Of a stretch of DNA of 64,000 bases, positions 1 to 13,287 are shown one piece after another (position 1 is the first letter of the stretch; each line of letters begins with the position of its first letter). The position numbers were made by a program, and so were the translations under genes. Source of the stretch: Phycomyces nitens (lineage: Eukaryota > Mucoromycota > Mucoromycetes > Mucorales > Phycomycetaceae); assembly GCA_022702545.1 (NCBI GenBank), contig JAHRBC010000005.1, forward strand, positions 372,001 through 436,000, in the 5' to 3' direction. The notes under the pieces were generated by a model that made no database searches, was not told the origin of the DNA, and saw nothing but the letters and a program-made list of their open reading frames with translations.

Positions 1-70
1 CATATTATTTTTAAAAAAAAGTATATAAACGAATAGATCAAATCAATAATTGTGTTTCTATACTCCAACA

Positions 71-972
71 ATGTCTTCAGGTAAATATCCTACAAGCAGC
101 CACAAGCAATATGTCTAAATGGCCATAAAAACTAGACCACAAGATCGTCCTATACAATAACCCTGGCTGCCCTTATGCACAGCGTGTTGTGATTACCCTA
201 AAGGAGTTTGGGGTGAAATATGAAGAGGTTGTTATCGACCTGTCCAATAAGCCCGAGTGGTAAGTAGCCCGAGATTTGTATGCCCAGACTAACAATTGAA
301 AGGTATGGAAAGGTCAATCCTGATCTCAAGGTGCCTGCCATCACAGTCGATGGAAAGACATTTGCAGAGTCACTTGTGATTATCGAACTTCTCAACGACC
401 TTTACCCCGAGAAAAAGTAAGGATTCCCGGATAGGTTCGATTCCTAACTGCCCCCCCTCCTCCTCCCCTCCTAGACTCTTGCCCGAGGATCCTTTCAAGC
501 GGGCTTCGATTCGATTCGCCATTGAGTTTTTCTCGGCCAAGATTGTTTCTTCCTGGTACTCATTCCTGGTGAATTACAATGAAGAGAAAAAGAATGCATT
601 CATCGCGGAAACCGAAGTGGCGTTTAAACGAGTATGTTGGACAAGATATATAGATATAAAAGGGGGTTTCTGACTGTGACTATTTTGACCTAGTTTGCCC
701 AACTTCTGGAGGAGCAGAGCAAGGAGGGACCTTACTTCCTAGGCAATGAATATTCTCTTGCAGATGTTGCAATCACACCATTCCTGGGACGTTTACTGTT
801 GGCCGTGAAGTATTGGGCGGGCGACTATAAACACGAGGCAATCCGAAACAGTCCTCGGTTAGAGTCATTTATAAAAGGAGCCCTGGCGCGTCCCTCGTAC
901 GCAACTACTGTTGATGAGGCCCAATTGCTCAAATTGTATGTCTCGAGATTTAAATTGCCACCAATTGCTTAA
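71..972 (+). CDS. Omega-like glutathione S-transferase, five exons
   Basis: Exons 71-80, 136-259, 303-416, 475-631 and 694-972 join in phase to give 227 residues; every intron is GT-AG and several show a CTAAC-like branch site. The N-terminal thioredoxin-fold half carries CPYA at residues 15-18, the cysteine-type active site of omega-class transferases, which reduce dehydroascorbate or glutathione adducts rather than using a serine or tyrosine. The cis-proline (VPAI, P56) and the glutathione-binding Glu-Ser pair (E67, S68) follow. The C-terminal half (about 85-227) is the helical domain. Length fits the family. The protein should be cytosolic and glutathione-dependent. The ATG at 71 sits in a ten-base first exon; it was chosen because it joins in frame and begins just before the first beta strand. 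Substrate cannot be told. Confidence 0.9.
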
Positions 973-2656
973 AGAGCATATATGGTCGATCATAACAGAG
1001 AACAACCCTATACACACACACACACACACACACACAAAGGGAATGGATTGAATAACATAACATAACATAACAAAATAAAATAAATCCAGTACTGCCATTT
1101 AAAGTCCCGATCGATGTTTAGCTTGTCTAGCTTGTTTCAATGTTGTCAAGTGTGTGAATTATTAGATCTAGTCAAATGGAAACGATTATTTGTTTAGAGT
1201 GAAATGTTTCTGTGCATCAAAATATAACCATTTTCGTCATCTTATCTCGGTGATGTGAACATTCGGAGACACGGGGTCCGATGTTCAGAATACTGTCCAA
1301 ATATGGAAAGAGAGGGGGGAATGTTATCTAGACTTTTTGTATAAAGAAGTTAAATTTCAAAAAGGATGATGATAAGTTTGTCGAGATTTAAGATGTAATG
1401 AATAATTTATTTATTATTTATTTATTTGCTCAATGATCTAGTTATTTGTTTCTGAGCATTGGCCACTTTAATATCCATGTATATATTGTGCTGCAGAACA
1501 ACCCTTTTTATTATTATTATTATTATTATTATTTGCTCATCCCCTTCAAATTTAGATATATACAGATACATGCGTACATACATACATACATATATACATA
1601 CATACATCTTACATACATACATATCACATTCACAATTTTGCACCAGATCTGATAGTTTCCCGGGACGATCAGCCTGCCAAATATTATCATTATTGTTGTT
1701 GTTATTGTTGGTGTTGTTGTCTTTCTTTGGTTGCCTTTGAAATAAATGTAAAAGATGCTAGATTTCTATTAGAACTCTATCGAATAGAATGTACAAAGGT
1801 TGATCCCAAAGGGGACAATATATACATATATTATTTTAGTCGAGAATAAATAAATAAATACATAAATAAATAAATAAATAAATAGAGAAAGAACGAAAAA
1901 TAACAAAAAAAGGGGGGGAGTGGATTGTTGTGGATTGTTTGCGGGGCAGTACACAAATACACTGATATATATATAAAAAGGGGGGGTTAAAATGACTGAA
2001 TAATCAAGAAATGGATTATGGTCACTACAGGCCACTTTCGAACCTTGCCAACATTCTCTTTATTGGAATTCTTATAATACATGGCATCAATTCACTCGAA
2101 AATAAATAAATATAATTGTATATAAAGATAAATAAATAATTAAATAATTAAATAAATAAATAATTAAATAAATAAATAAATAATTAGATAAATAAATAAT
2201 AGTAATCTTATAAATCAACTCGAGATCGACAAAGGATTAGATGACCGCGTCACATTCTCCAAAACAGCATAAATTAACATTTCTCAACCAATATTTTTGT
2301 TGTTGTTGCTATCCCTTTGCATAAATAATCATTATAAAAAAAACTCTCATCCCTTTCACCCCCCTTTTTTTATTTTTATTTCTTATCCCCCCCTTTTTTT
2401 TATATATTTATTTATTTATTTTCCCTTTATTTTTCTTCTTTTCATGTCTCTCTTTAATCTTTCTCAGGACGGCTTTTTTGATATATATATATATATATAC
2501 ATTCAAAAAAGAAAAAAAAAACAAATACACACACAAATATTTAAATATATTCTTATTCTTGTATCAATAAAAATAAATAAAATTAAACACCTTTACCTTT
2601 CTGTCTTATTTCTTTTCTTTTTTTTTGTCTTGTTTCCCACCTCCTTTTGAATCAAA
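973..2656. repeat. Intergenic AT-rich spacer with microsatellites
   Basis: No gene is seen. The stretch holds a (CA)n run at about 1013-1036, (TTA)n near 1508-1532, CATA-type repeats at about 1573-1622, and long AAAT/TTTA runs near 1846-1885 and 2098-2205. A (TA)n run lies near 2481-2498. Short open frames here are low-complexity artefacts of these repeats. The last 200 bases, rich in T and C, are the likely promoter and 5' leader of the APSES gene. Confidence 0.7.
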
Positions 2657-3997
2657 ATGGACACCATGGACCCCAACGATTCACCCCGCTTCCGTCCCTT
2701 TGGATGCCACGTTCAGGTCCCAGTCAAGGTCAAGAAGGCCAAATACTCGACCTCTCTTGATCCACGAGGATACATTCCAGGTAAGATATATATATATAAT
2801 TATATATAATTAATATACTCATAACATCTTGCAGTCTATGAATACATGATCAATGGCCAACCAATCATGTGGGACAGACAGACTGGCTATGTATTCTTCA
2901 CAGGCATCTGGAAATCTCTCAACAACTCAAAGGCTGATATTGTCAAGATGGTCGATTCCAATCCGGATTTGAGAGTAAAGAAGATTCGAGGTGGATTCCT
3001 AAAGATCCAAGGAACCTGGATCCCATACGAATTTGCCCTCATACTCTGCAAACGTACTGCTTTTCATGTCAGAAAAGAACTCGTACCTGTATTCGGTGCC
3101 AGATTTGTGGACCAGTGTCTCGAGCCAGATCATCCCCAGTATGGCTGCCTACTACTCGATCCAAACAACACCTTTCACAGACCAACCTCATCTACCCGGG
3201 TCACAACCATGCGCCAATCCAGCCACCCTTACAAACGCGACTACATGCGACGTGCATCCCGTGATAAACCAGTCCTACTGGCTCCCCGAAAATCATCAAA
3301 TGCCAGCTCAAATTCTATCCAGAACTCTCCCAATCAGGACACAAGAGTCGCCTCCTCCATGTCCCTATCCCGTCTACTAAACCAACCATCCCCAACCCTA
3401 TCTCAATCCCCACTCTCTCTATCGTCTTTTGTGGATGACCCTGATGATGTATTCGATCGAGACTCCCAGAGCCCCAACACAACCCCATCGCCAACATTCC
3501 CCCGTCATTATCAACCATCGTTTGACTGGCCATATCCAGATATCCTCAAACATTCAGGTCCAGTCCTGGCTCCAATGTACAGTAGCTCAAGTAGCTCAAT
3601 AAGCAGCAGCAACAGCAGCAGCAGTACGACGACAACAACCACAACAACAACAAACAATAATAATAATCATTACAATAATAATAACAATAATAATAATAAC
3701 AATAATAATCACACTGTCAGTCATACCCTGAGATGCACCTCGACCCCTCGCATATTACCTGTTCTGGACATTGATTGGTCGCATCTCGGTGACTTGCCGA
3801 ATGAACCACTCTCGTCAGGTGATCCAGAAACCGTCGAACGCATCAATGCCTCAATCATTCTCTACTGCATGTCCCAGAACGCAGCCAGAAACACTCTTTA
3901 TTCCGTACCTGATTCTGTCCCTCACCAAGTCGTAGTTGACACCCAAGACTTCCGCATCATCTGGCAACCACTTCAAGAAGAAAATGTGGTCAATTGA
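2657..3997 (+). CDS. APSES-type (KilA-N-like) DNA-binding transcription factor
   Basis: Two exons, 2657-2780 and 2835-3997, join through a 54-base GT-AG intron to give 428 residues. Residues about 40-145 match the APSES/KilA-N DNA-binding fold of fungal regulators: an opening VYEYMINGQPIMW strand, a GIWKSL turn, then the signature GTWIPYEFALILCKRTAFHV and a closing VPVFGARF. The pattern is closest to the Xbp1/Bqt4-like branch rather than to Swi4/Mbp1, because no ankyrin repeats follow. The C-terminal two thirds is low complexity: serine, threonine and asparagine runs near residues 285-330, typical of a disordered regulatory tail. Expected to act in the nucleus; target genes are unknown. The ATG at 2657 has an A-rich context and a second in-frame ATG three codons later. 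Confidence 0.85.
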
Positions 3998-4184
3998 ATT
4001 AAAATCTAAAAAAACAAAAAAGATCTAAATCACACAATAATATAATCCTTCTTTACACTTTTTCTTTTTCTTTCTTTCTTTATTATTTCAATGTACTTTA
4101 TTCCCCTATGCACAAGTATTTCTGGTAGATATTTTCAAATCTTTTTTATTATCATTAAACAAAAAAAAAGTTGTCCGTTTCATA

Positions 4185-4216
<32 letters not shown>

Positions 4217-4258
4217 AATTATTCATCTGACAGCACTCTCGACTATCCTTGTCTTGCG

Positions 4259-5312
4259 TCATTTCATCTTCCTTCGCACGGACCGCAGAAATTCAGTCAC
4301 AGTGTCTTCATCCACCTCAATGGTTGGCTTGCCCATCAGCGCCTCCCGTCTGGCATGGATCTTTTGTGCATTACGCGCCATGGCTGCCTTTCTCCTCGTC
4401 GCCACGCTCTGTACATTTTTTCGTGCCTCTTCTGTCTCCCTTCGCAGCGCATTCAGTTTCTCTAGCTGCTCTTCACGGCCCTCTTCATCCTTTGCAAAGG
4501 TATAGAAACCCACTCCCTTTGTTCGGATCTCTCGGTCAGCTTCATAATGCAATATGCTTGACCGATCAGCAAGTTGATCAGGATCTCTGGGAACAAAGTT
4601 TCGAGGAGAAGGTGATCGTGATCTGGAAGGTGATCGTACAGGAGAAGGCGATCTAGAAGGAATCTGACTTTTTCGGATCACTCGTGTGCGACCAAATTCA
4701 TCCTCATGCTCTACCCAAGGATCGTCTTCGTCTTCTTCTACTTGTTTACGCTTCTGGCTCTTTTTAGATCCCATCTCTCGCTATAAAATATTCAATTAGC
4801 ACAGACAGTCAATGCACCCTCAAAAACAAAAGCAAAAAAACAAAAAGACCCTGTATATACTTGTTGCCAGTACTTGCGATCAAAGTCAATCAAGACATCC
4901 TCATCATCCTCATCACGATTCACTTGCCGACTCATCTCATCATAGATCTTTGCTTTACGTTCCAAGGCCTCTCTACTTCTAACCAGCACATCTGATTCAA
5001 CTGCTTCCAAAACAGGTGCATCTCTTTGGGATCTAGATTGAACACCCTTGTTTTGTCGTGCCCATACAGTTGGTTTCTAAAACATTTGTTTAGCATCCAA
5101 CCCTAATTGCCATTTACCAACCTTGTCAGTATTCCTTGCTGCCGACACTTGCTTGCCACCCGATCGACCACGTTCGAATTCTTCAGTGTGTTGAGCAAGC
5201 TGGGCTTTGAGATCAAATGCCTACAAGAAACTAATGTTAGATGCTTCCTGGGCTTTTTGAACCATAGATTTACAGTCGATGCGCTGATTTCAATAGCTGG
5301 TTTTGGTGGCAT
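4259..5312 (-). CDS. CCDC174-like coiled-coil protein
   Basis: Four exons on the minus strand (5274-5312, 5122-5220, 4861-5076, 4259-4780) give 291 residues. Family hallmarks of CCDC174, a nuclear RNA-processing-associated protein of animals and fungi, appear in order: an N-terminal DLKAQLAQHTEEFERGR helix, the LIDFDRKYW block, the acidic EHEDEFGRTRVIRKS motif, an arginine-serine-proline stretch, then a TKGVGFYTFAKDEEGREEQL motif leading into a charged coiled coil. Localisation is expected to be nuclear. The tail end faces the APSES gene, with 261 bases between the two stop codons. The donor after exon 2 (GTTGGT) is weak, so that junction is less certain; a GTAAAT four bases on would break the frame. 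Exon 1 encodes only 13 residues. Confidence 0.8.
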
Positions 5313-5641
5313 TGGGATTCTAATTGGTAAGATGAAAAAGAAAGAATTTTCATGGTACGTGACTTTTGATAAAGAGCACTTCATAAAATAGAAAAAAAAT
5401 GTTTATATAAATACATTTGCATCTTTCTATTTTTGATAAAGTATATAATCTCAAGGGATTCTTGTGATACAGTGAACCTGTGTAGAGAGGGTGTATTTTC
5501 TCATATTTGGCATTTGTGAATGTACACTTGTATTGGGTGTGTGTGTGTGGGTGGGTGGGTGGGTGAGTGTGTGTGTGTGGGGTGTATGAATGTATGTATT
5601 TTTCTTTCTTTTTTTTCATCTTATTATTATTAGTAGTAGTA
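5313..5641. other. Spacer between CCDC174-like and CHD1 genes
   Basis: This is the promoter side of the CCDC174-like gene and the 3' flank of CHD1. It contains a GT/GGGT-rich microsatellite (about 5536-5582) and T-rich runs. No coding sequence is supported. Confidence 0.5.
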
Positions 5642-8600
5642 TTAACGACGATGCCTGCGATGGTGATGATCCCGGTGGTCTCGGTCTCTATCTTCTCGTC
5701 GTCTATCTTCTCGCCTCCTTTCTTCTCGTCTTCGATCGTCTCTAGACTCTGATCTGCTCCTGTTCCTCAAGCTGCCCTGTGAACTGGGTGGTTTGGCATC
5801 CATTTCTGCCTGTGCGGCAACAATACGTCCATAGACCTCAATCAGAGTAGTGTGCGTAATGTTGGCATTTGGCCAGAACTTGGTGGTGTACAGCCACAGG
5901 TCTCGATGGCAGCGTGTACGCAGATGTGTGTTTTCCTCCCCTGCCAAGTGCCCCATCTGCTTATCCACATACTGTCCAACCCGCTGGATGCATTCACGAA
6001 TCATCACTGCCTTTTCTGGTCCAGACAGGCGAGGACTCTCGTCTCGCAATCTATACAGTGTCTCCCGCATAGGACGCATGGTTCGATGGGCCTCTTCATC
6101 GTCATAATCTACAAAGCCCTCAATCTTGGGTCTTGTGCGTTCTACTGAGGATCGTGAGGATGAGGGTGGTTGTGAATGGAGGGTTGAGGTTGAGGTCGGT
6201 GTGGCAGTGGCAGTGGCAGTGGCAGTGGCAGGAGCTTGGTTTGGAGTGGTTGGATGGCGATGGTCACTCTCTTTGGGTGCTTTTGATGATCGATGTTTGC
6301 GATCACTGTCGTTTTCAGAGTAAGGAGAGTCCCTTGAGTTGGATTCAACCCGTCGTCGACTGGTCGGTGGTCCTCGTTCATGGTCTCGTTCTCGTTCTCG
6401 TCCTCGTTCTTTCCGCCGTGTGCTATTGCTGATATTACTACTACTACTACTGCTAATGTTGCCTACTCTTCGGTCAGGGCGGTCTAATGATCGCATTCCA
6501 TTACCCAGTCCAGGAGATGTGTTCATTGCCGACTCTCCACGGTCATCCTCTGCAAGAATCTTCATCAACTGTTCTGCCCGGCGTGCCAGGTGGATCGATT
6601 TTGGCGTCCGTTTGTCGTGATCCTTGGCCTTTTCTGTGTCTTCTCCAGCCTCGTCATCGTCCTGGGAATGATTCAAGAAAAACTTGGTCGTCAGTTGCAG
6701 CGAAGGCTCAGCCTGGATCTGGCACCAGCGTCCGAATCCATACATGTGCACTCCAACCAACAGCATCGCGTCCTCTTTCTGGCCCCACACACAGGACCAT
6801 CCCTGGACACGTTTTGCCCCAAGTGCCATTCTGAACTTGAGTTTGTCAGACATTGCATTCAGCCGGCGAGCAAGAACTGACATGTCATGATGGCGCTGCA
6901 AGATCTGTCCTGCATTCACACTATGAATATCTTTCCATGTAAACAGGATTGCCTTTTGTTTGGTGTGACGCAGCTCCCGTAACAGACTATCATTGTCCAT
7001 GGTAGGGTGGTATTGAAGGCTCGAGGAAACCGCCAATTGGTCTCGGACTCGAGTGCGGCAACTGGACAGCAAGTCCTGTAGGTGATCCAGCACAACCTTC
7101 TTGCTCTTGTGTCGCAGCTCATTGTCTTGAACTGCTTCATCGTATCGCTTCTCCACATCACCGTATCTCAAAACCGCCCGAATCAACACCCTCAGGTCCT
7201 TCTCGGTCAGACTATCTGGACTGCCCTTGGCTTTGCGCTCACGGGCCAGTGCCTTTCCACCCGTGCTTCCATTCGTGCCACCTGTCGCACCCGCGCGTTT
7301 CCGTCGACTGGCCGACTTTCCGTTGGCACTGTTGCCCTGTTCATCAGACGACGATTCCTCCAAAGGCTCCAGGTACGGTCTTCGGTTCTTCTTGGCTGCC
7401 CGTTCAAAGAGATCGGCCTGTTGTTGTTGTTGTTGTTTCAATAGCAACTCGGCTTCCTCTTCAATTCTCACTTCATCCGGAATGATCTCGTCCCACCTCA
7501 GATCGCTTGCCGTGCCTCCATAATCAGTCACCTTGAACTGAGCCAAGAACTCTTCGTTGCCCACTGACTCTCCACGATCAAGGGTCTCGGTGTGTTCGGC
7601 ACGGGCCAAAATGTCGTCAAGATCCATGTCTGTCAACTTCTCGGTATTTTCTGTATTTTGGAACATGTTTTGGGCACCAAATTTAAGTACTGCCGACATT
7701 TCTTCCTTGCTAAACGGCAATTCGCGTGGTTTTCCAGATGCAGTTACGAGCGAGTTCTCGGGCAACAGGGACAGTCCAGAAGTGTCCATCTGGTTGATAA
7801 TACAATATTCTAATACCATCTTGCGTTTCGCACGCTCGATAATGTCTTCTTCCATCGTGCCTTTGGTCACTAGTCTATAGACGTTTACAGACTTGGTCTG
7901 GCCAATGCGATGAGCGCGGGACATGGCCTGTAGATCATTCTGGGGGTTCCAGTCCGAGTCAAAGATGATTACGGTGTCGGCAGTGCATAGATTGATACCC
8001 ATACCACCCGCACGTGTGGACAGCAAAAATACAAAATCTGGACTATCAGGCGCATTGTAATGTTCAATTGCCTTGTTGCGTTCCTCGGTCTTCATGGAGC
8101 CGTCCAGACGCTGGAAAGGATGGCCGCGCATGGCCATGTAGTCTGAAAGGATGTCCAACATCATGACCAGCTGCGAGAAGATGAGTACCCGGTGACCATC
8201 TGTCTTGAGCCTAGTCAGCAGTTTGTCCAAGAGTACCATCTTGCCACTGTTTTCTACCAAGCCCTTGAGCTGCTCACGACGGCTATAGGAAAGCGTTTCG
8301 GCTTGTGGGAATAGGTAAGGGTGGTTACTGGCCTTTTTGAGTTCAATTGCGATATTGAGCCACTGCTTTTTGCTCTTTTCAGAGCCTGCGTTCAGGACTG
8401 CAAAGTTCTTGGCCAAGATGTTCTTGTAAAACGTCTTTTGCATCTCACTCATTTCCACTCTAAGGATCCGCTCTGATTTGTTGGGCAAAGACTTTTCGAC
8501 GTCTTTCTTGAGTCTTCTGAGCATCATTGACCGAATGCTGTTCTGGAGGGTCTTGATTTTGTCTGTCTGGTGGTCGTCTTGTTGATCGAGATCAATGTCA

Positions 8601-11294
8601 AGTTCCTTGAGCTCAAAATCAGGCATTAGGAAGCGTACCAATGCAAAAAGCTCCTTGACACTGTTCTGAAGAGGTGTACCGGTAATCAAGAGACGGTTGA
8701 CGGTATTGAATCCCAGCAAGACTTCATACAATAGACTTTCTGAATTCTTGAGACGATGTGCCTCGTCCACTGCAAGGTATTGCCACTTTATTCCGCCTAA
8801 TTCTGCCCGGTCCTTCATGGCAAGCTCATAGGTTGTCACCAGCACATTGAATTTGAGCTTCTTTGTGTTGGCTACATAGAATTCATGGTCCCGGATGACC
8901 TGGCGGGACTGTCTGTCACCAATGTAGCACAAGGAGTTCATGGCAGGAGCCCACTGCTTGAGTTCGCTCATCCAGTTGTCGGTTGTCGAGAGGGGCACGA
9001 CAATCAGAAACGGGCCATACAGAGACTGTTGGTGGAAGAGGGTGCTTAGTAAGCCAATTGTCTGTACGGTTTTACCCAATCCCATTTCATCTGCCAAGAT
9101 GCCATTTTGATTGTTGCACCACAAATGGTACATCCAACTGATACCATGCAATTGGTAATCACGTAACTGGCCACCCTGGATAAACGCGGGTTGGTCTTTA
9201 AAAAAGGTAAAATTGGGACGACCGGATTTGTGGTACGACACGGAGCGAGATGGAATCATATCGTTTTGTTCGCGGTCAAGAAATGCGTCTACTTCGGCTT
9301 GGTATTCTTTGGTGATCAAGTCGGCCGATTCCCAGGTGCATTCGCTATAATGTAAGCACTTCCACTTGACAAAGTACTCGGGTGCAGAAGAAGGGCCTCT
9401 TACTCCAATCACTCGTTCCACAGTTCTCCAGTCTTTGAGTTCGTCTCGCTGGCGTTCGAGGTTGATGTCGTGCTGTTCGATTTCTTCCTTGGTCGTCTCG
9501 GGATGGTTACGGAAACGAATTTCGTCGCGAATGTTGCTTTTGATGTAGTTGAGGAGCTTCTTGGCGCCCTTGAAGTTGCGAAGGTATTCATACGAGTCCC
9601 AGGTATCATGCAAATGTGACCATTTTTTCCATTTGACCAAGAACTCCATGTTGCGTTCACCGACATCTTCCTCTTCATCGACTGTTATGTTTTTAGAGAT
9701 GTTTTATGTATGTATAAAAAAGTGGATATAAGTGTGTAGATATAAATATATATATATGGATATATATATATATATATAAATGTATATATATTGTATATAT
9801 ATATATGTGTGTGTGTACGTGTGTATGTATGTATGTATGTGTAAAGAAGTATATACACATGTGTGTAAAGATGTGTGTATAAGATATGTAAAAATATATG
9901 TATATATTATTTTGTATTTTTAATAAATATATTCCTTCCTCTTTTTATACACATAAAAAAAATTAGCTTACCAAAATCTGCTTTTCGTCGATGGTCGTGA
10001 ACACTCTCAATGACATCTCCTTCTTCCTCTTCCTCTTCTTCGGGTTGTCCCATATTGTTGACAGATTCTGGTTCTGATAATCCCCATGCGTCTGCTTTAT
10101 CTTCATTGTAGGAGGTGACGGTTCTCTTTCGCATCGAATGGCGTGTCTCACCAAGGGCTGGATCAACTACAGAAACATTGTAATTAAGCTCTGTATTCTT
10201 TGGATAGTTTAGTTTGTGTTATATATATATATATATATCTTGTGTGTATATCTCTTGTTGTTTTACCCCAGTCTGACATGACAGTCTTCTTCTTCTTCTT
10301 CTTCTTCTTTAACTTTGTGCTCTTTCGCACTCTAGATGATCCAGCCCAGTCATCCGAATCACTGTCATTATCATCACTGGTGGCTTCTGATTCAAGATCG
10401 CTCGATAAACCATCGGCAGACGAGACGGCTAATGTGTTGTGGTTAGAAAGACTCGAGTGTCAATGATATGAAGCTTTACCATCGTACGATACGGCTGGTT
10501 GGGCAGGCTGTGCTAACCGCCCTCCCCGGCTTCGCTTGCCCAAGCCAGCCAGACGTTCTTCGTATTCATCGCCACTACTGCTGTCTTGACTCTCTTCACT
10601 TTCGGTGAGAGGAGACGTCTGCGAGAGTCAATAACCACTCTTGCCAATACTCCCTCTTTACCTCTCGTCGCTGAACGGTTACTCGCCGAGACCGACGCAG
10701 ACAATATAGATCTGGATCGAGTGTGCCCAAATCAAGAGAGCTTTTGTCTTTGAGTTCGTCGTCTTCGTCATTAAGTTCTGGTTCATACACGGGTTCGTCT
10801 TGGATATCTTGTTCAACTTGCTGAAAATCTTGCTGAGAATCTTGCTGATACTCGTCTTGGTACACTTGGTACTCTTGTTGGTACACTTGGTACTCTTCTT
10901 GAGACTCTTCTTGGGATACTTCCTCTTCCTCTTGTTGAGCATATGATTGAATGTTGTTGCCAGCTCGAGTATATTTATAGCTATGGGTTGGGTGATGATC
11001 GTCTTCGTCTTCGTCTTCGTCTTCGTCGTCTTCGTCTTCATCATCGTTGTCGTCTTCCTCTTCGTCGTCATCGTCATCTTCATCTTCATCGTCATCTTCT
11101 AAACTTGATGCCTCGGAGCTCATTGGACTACTGGGTTCCATCGCGGCAGGGGGAGGCAGGGTTTTGCCACCACTGGGGCGATAGGGGCGACCGTCATCAG
11201 AAGACACACGCCGCCGGTGACGTTGACTAGCGCCTTCCTCAGGACCACGCTTAGCAGGTGGTCTTTGTGCTATAGGCGATGGATGAGAAGACAT
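5642..11294 (-). CDS. CHD1: CHD1-type chromatin-remodelling ATPase
   Basis: Five exons (10662-11294, 10480-10618, 10267-10428, 9972-10166, 5642-9681) join in phase to 1722 residues, the usual size of Chd1. Order of parts: an acidic, Glu/Asp/Gln/Tyr-rich N-terminus; tandem chromodomains (about 365-510, with EFLVKWKKW and [17 protein letters not shown]); the SNF2 ATPase with Walker [10 protein letters not shown] (near 580) and DEAH (near 682); a helicase C lobe with the arginine motif [17 protein letters not shown]; the SANT-SLIDE-like DNA-binding region (about 1215-1375); and a C-terminal CHCT/DUF4208 helical domain (about 1550-1660) followed by an Arg/Glu/Asp-rich tail. Chd1 spaces nucleosomes behind elongating RNA polymerase II and reads methylated histone H3. 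Intron 4 (9682-9971) is unusually long and filled with TA repeats. The ATG at 11294 was chosen because upstream sequence is AT microsatellite. Confidence 0.95.
9682..9971 (-). repeat. Microsatellite-filled CHD1 intron 4
   Basis: This 290-base intron is five times longer than its neighbours and is almost wholly TA/TATG/GTGT repeats (about 9739-9860). Donor GTAAGC and acceptor ACAG flank it, and the phase is kept across it. Confidence 0.8.
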
Positions 11295-11370
11295 TAGTGA
11301 AAAAAAAAATAAGGAAGGAGTCACGTCAATAAAATATTTATAAATCTTGAAAAAAATAATAAAAATAACA

Positions 11371-11412
<42 letters not shown>

Positions 11413-11564
11413 AATAAACAAATAAATAAATATATACATGTACATGAATGTATATATATAATGCAGTATAATATAATATACACATACACATATACATACA
11501 CATATACGCATGCTCATGTCGTTTGTAATGTCAACAAGGGTCAAGGTTGACCATTTTCTCTCTC

Positions 11565-11595
<31 letters not shown>

Positions 11596-12140
11596 TGTTG
11601 GGGGTTTGTTGATGGGCTGTAGAATGGTTTCTTGTTTCTTGTTTTGATAGGGTGTTTTCTTTGTTGTAGTATAGTGTTGTCCATTTTCCCAATAGATAAA
11701 ATAATAATCCCTCTCCCTCTCTGTCTCTATTTTTATTTCAAAGTACGTCTTGAAGATCCTGATGGCCCCAAAAGAAAGATGAACATGTGGAGCAAGTATA
11801 AATGTCCAATGGAGATTGCAATAAAATAATAATAAAATCCTTTTTTTTTCCCTTTACAAGACAGCAGGCTGAAATGAAAGAAAGTCAATGGCAAAACAAT
11901 TTGCCATTGTCATTTGTAATGAGAATAATAATAAAAAAGGAAATGATGTAAAGTCGACCATCTTTCTTGTCGTTGTCGTTATTGTCGTTATTGTTGTTGT
12001 TGTTGAGGTTGGACGTGTTTAAAGTGGGTGATTATTGGATAATTGTCGTTCAAGTGAATTACAGTGCAAAATGTATTCAATACGCACAGACGCACATGTA
12101 TAATTTGTATAGAAATATATATATATATACAGAAAGAAAA

Positions 12141-12171
<31 letters not shown>

Positions 12172-13287
12172 AATGACATGACATGGAATATATATCAAGA
12201 TAGATATAAATATATGTATATATATATATATATATATATAAATATATATATTCATATATGGATATATGGATATATAAAAAAAAGTGATAATTTGGGTTGA
12301 TTTTAGCAAGGAGTCACTTTACCTTGCATTTCAGATGATTGAAGCAAAGAAGCCAAAATTACAAAATAAATAATAAAAATAAATAAAAAATTAAATACAG
12401 GATTTTTCTTATTTTATAGCGGACGTTGATTAACGTTGTACAAGAAAACACTTGCTATGTTTGGAATTATGTGAATAGGCGGAATATCAATAATGGTTTC
12501 CACAAATAGACCAGTAGTCTCCAAGATGTCCAATACATTACAAGAAGTCCTTCTAAGTATTTCTCAATAAATGTCTTCAAATGTGCAACAATAAAACTCT
12601 TGTTAAATCTTTATATCATCTTTGGCCCTTTGCCTATAAACTATCAAAGTAGACAAAGATATGATTGGAATGATTGAAAAATAGGATACAAGAATGAATT
12701 GAATTGACTCAGATTACTGCCAATAATTTAACTCATCATAGCTTTATATTCTCAATCTTGTTGTGGTTAGTCCTAAATGGCAGAGTATAATATCAAGGCT
12801 AAACTATTATTTGTAACTTATCAATTGCCTCTTTCATTTTGTGTTTAATCACTGTACACACATTTATATAAACATTGATAGAGTGCTGTCTTGTTTTATC
12901 AGTAAGCCCAAAGTCAATTTTAGCCACTTTAAAAAAATTATTATCAATCATCACAAGCACAACACTAGTATTAATCAACGCTCTTATGTTTCAATTTCTT
13001 TCTCGATAATCTCTTGTACCTAGATCCTTGTATTCTTTATATAAATTCATCATTTTAGACATGAAAATATACTACAATAAAGGCGAGTTGTGCCCAAAAT
13101 TTATCTTTTATGCTTATTTACAGACTTTTTATAGAGATGGTGCATACCTGTCAATCATGACTTGCCAATATATATATATATATCTTTTCTAGTTCAATTC
13201 TCGTTTATAAATTTGGTTTCAACCATCAAGTACATGCATGTATATCTATAATAAATATTTATTGGATTATATATATATATATATATA
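11295..13287. other. Gene-free spacer between GWT1 and CHD1
   Basis: No gene is supported. The CHD1-proximal 250 bases carry a (TA)n tract (about 11376-11408) and then a CT-rich tract (about 11556-11600) suited to a promoter. Further (GA)n (about 12137-12170) and (TA)n (about 12214-12240 and 13268-13289) tracts occur. The remainder (12300-13200) is AT-rich with many stops in every frame; the 60-residue open frame at 12841-13023 has no recognisable feature. Confidence 0.5.

Noticed and set aside
417..474. tRNA gene (GGTTCGATTCC-like B box)
   Set aside because: The match lies within a GST intron; no A box, acceptor stem or T-stem pairing could be formed.
1422..2650. Several 70-117 residue open frames
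   Set aside because: They are runs of Ile, Tyr, Thr and Lys from TA, TTA and CATA microsatellites.
6126..7880. Plus-strand open frames of 60-120 residues opposite CHD1
   Set aside because: Antisense shadows of a strongly conserved coding exon.
11347..11550. Coding extension of CHD1 upstream of 11294
   Set aside because: The open frame continues to 11501 but is Tyr/Ile-rich microsatellite translation; the family-like sequence starts at 11294.
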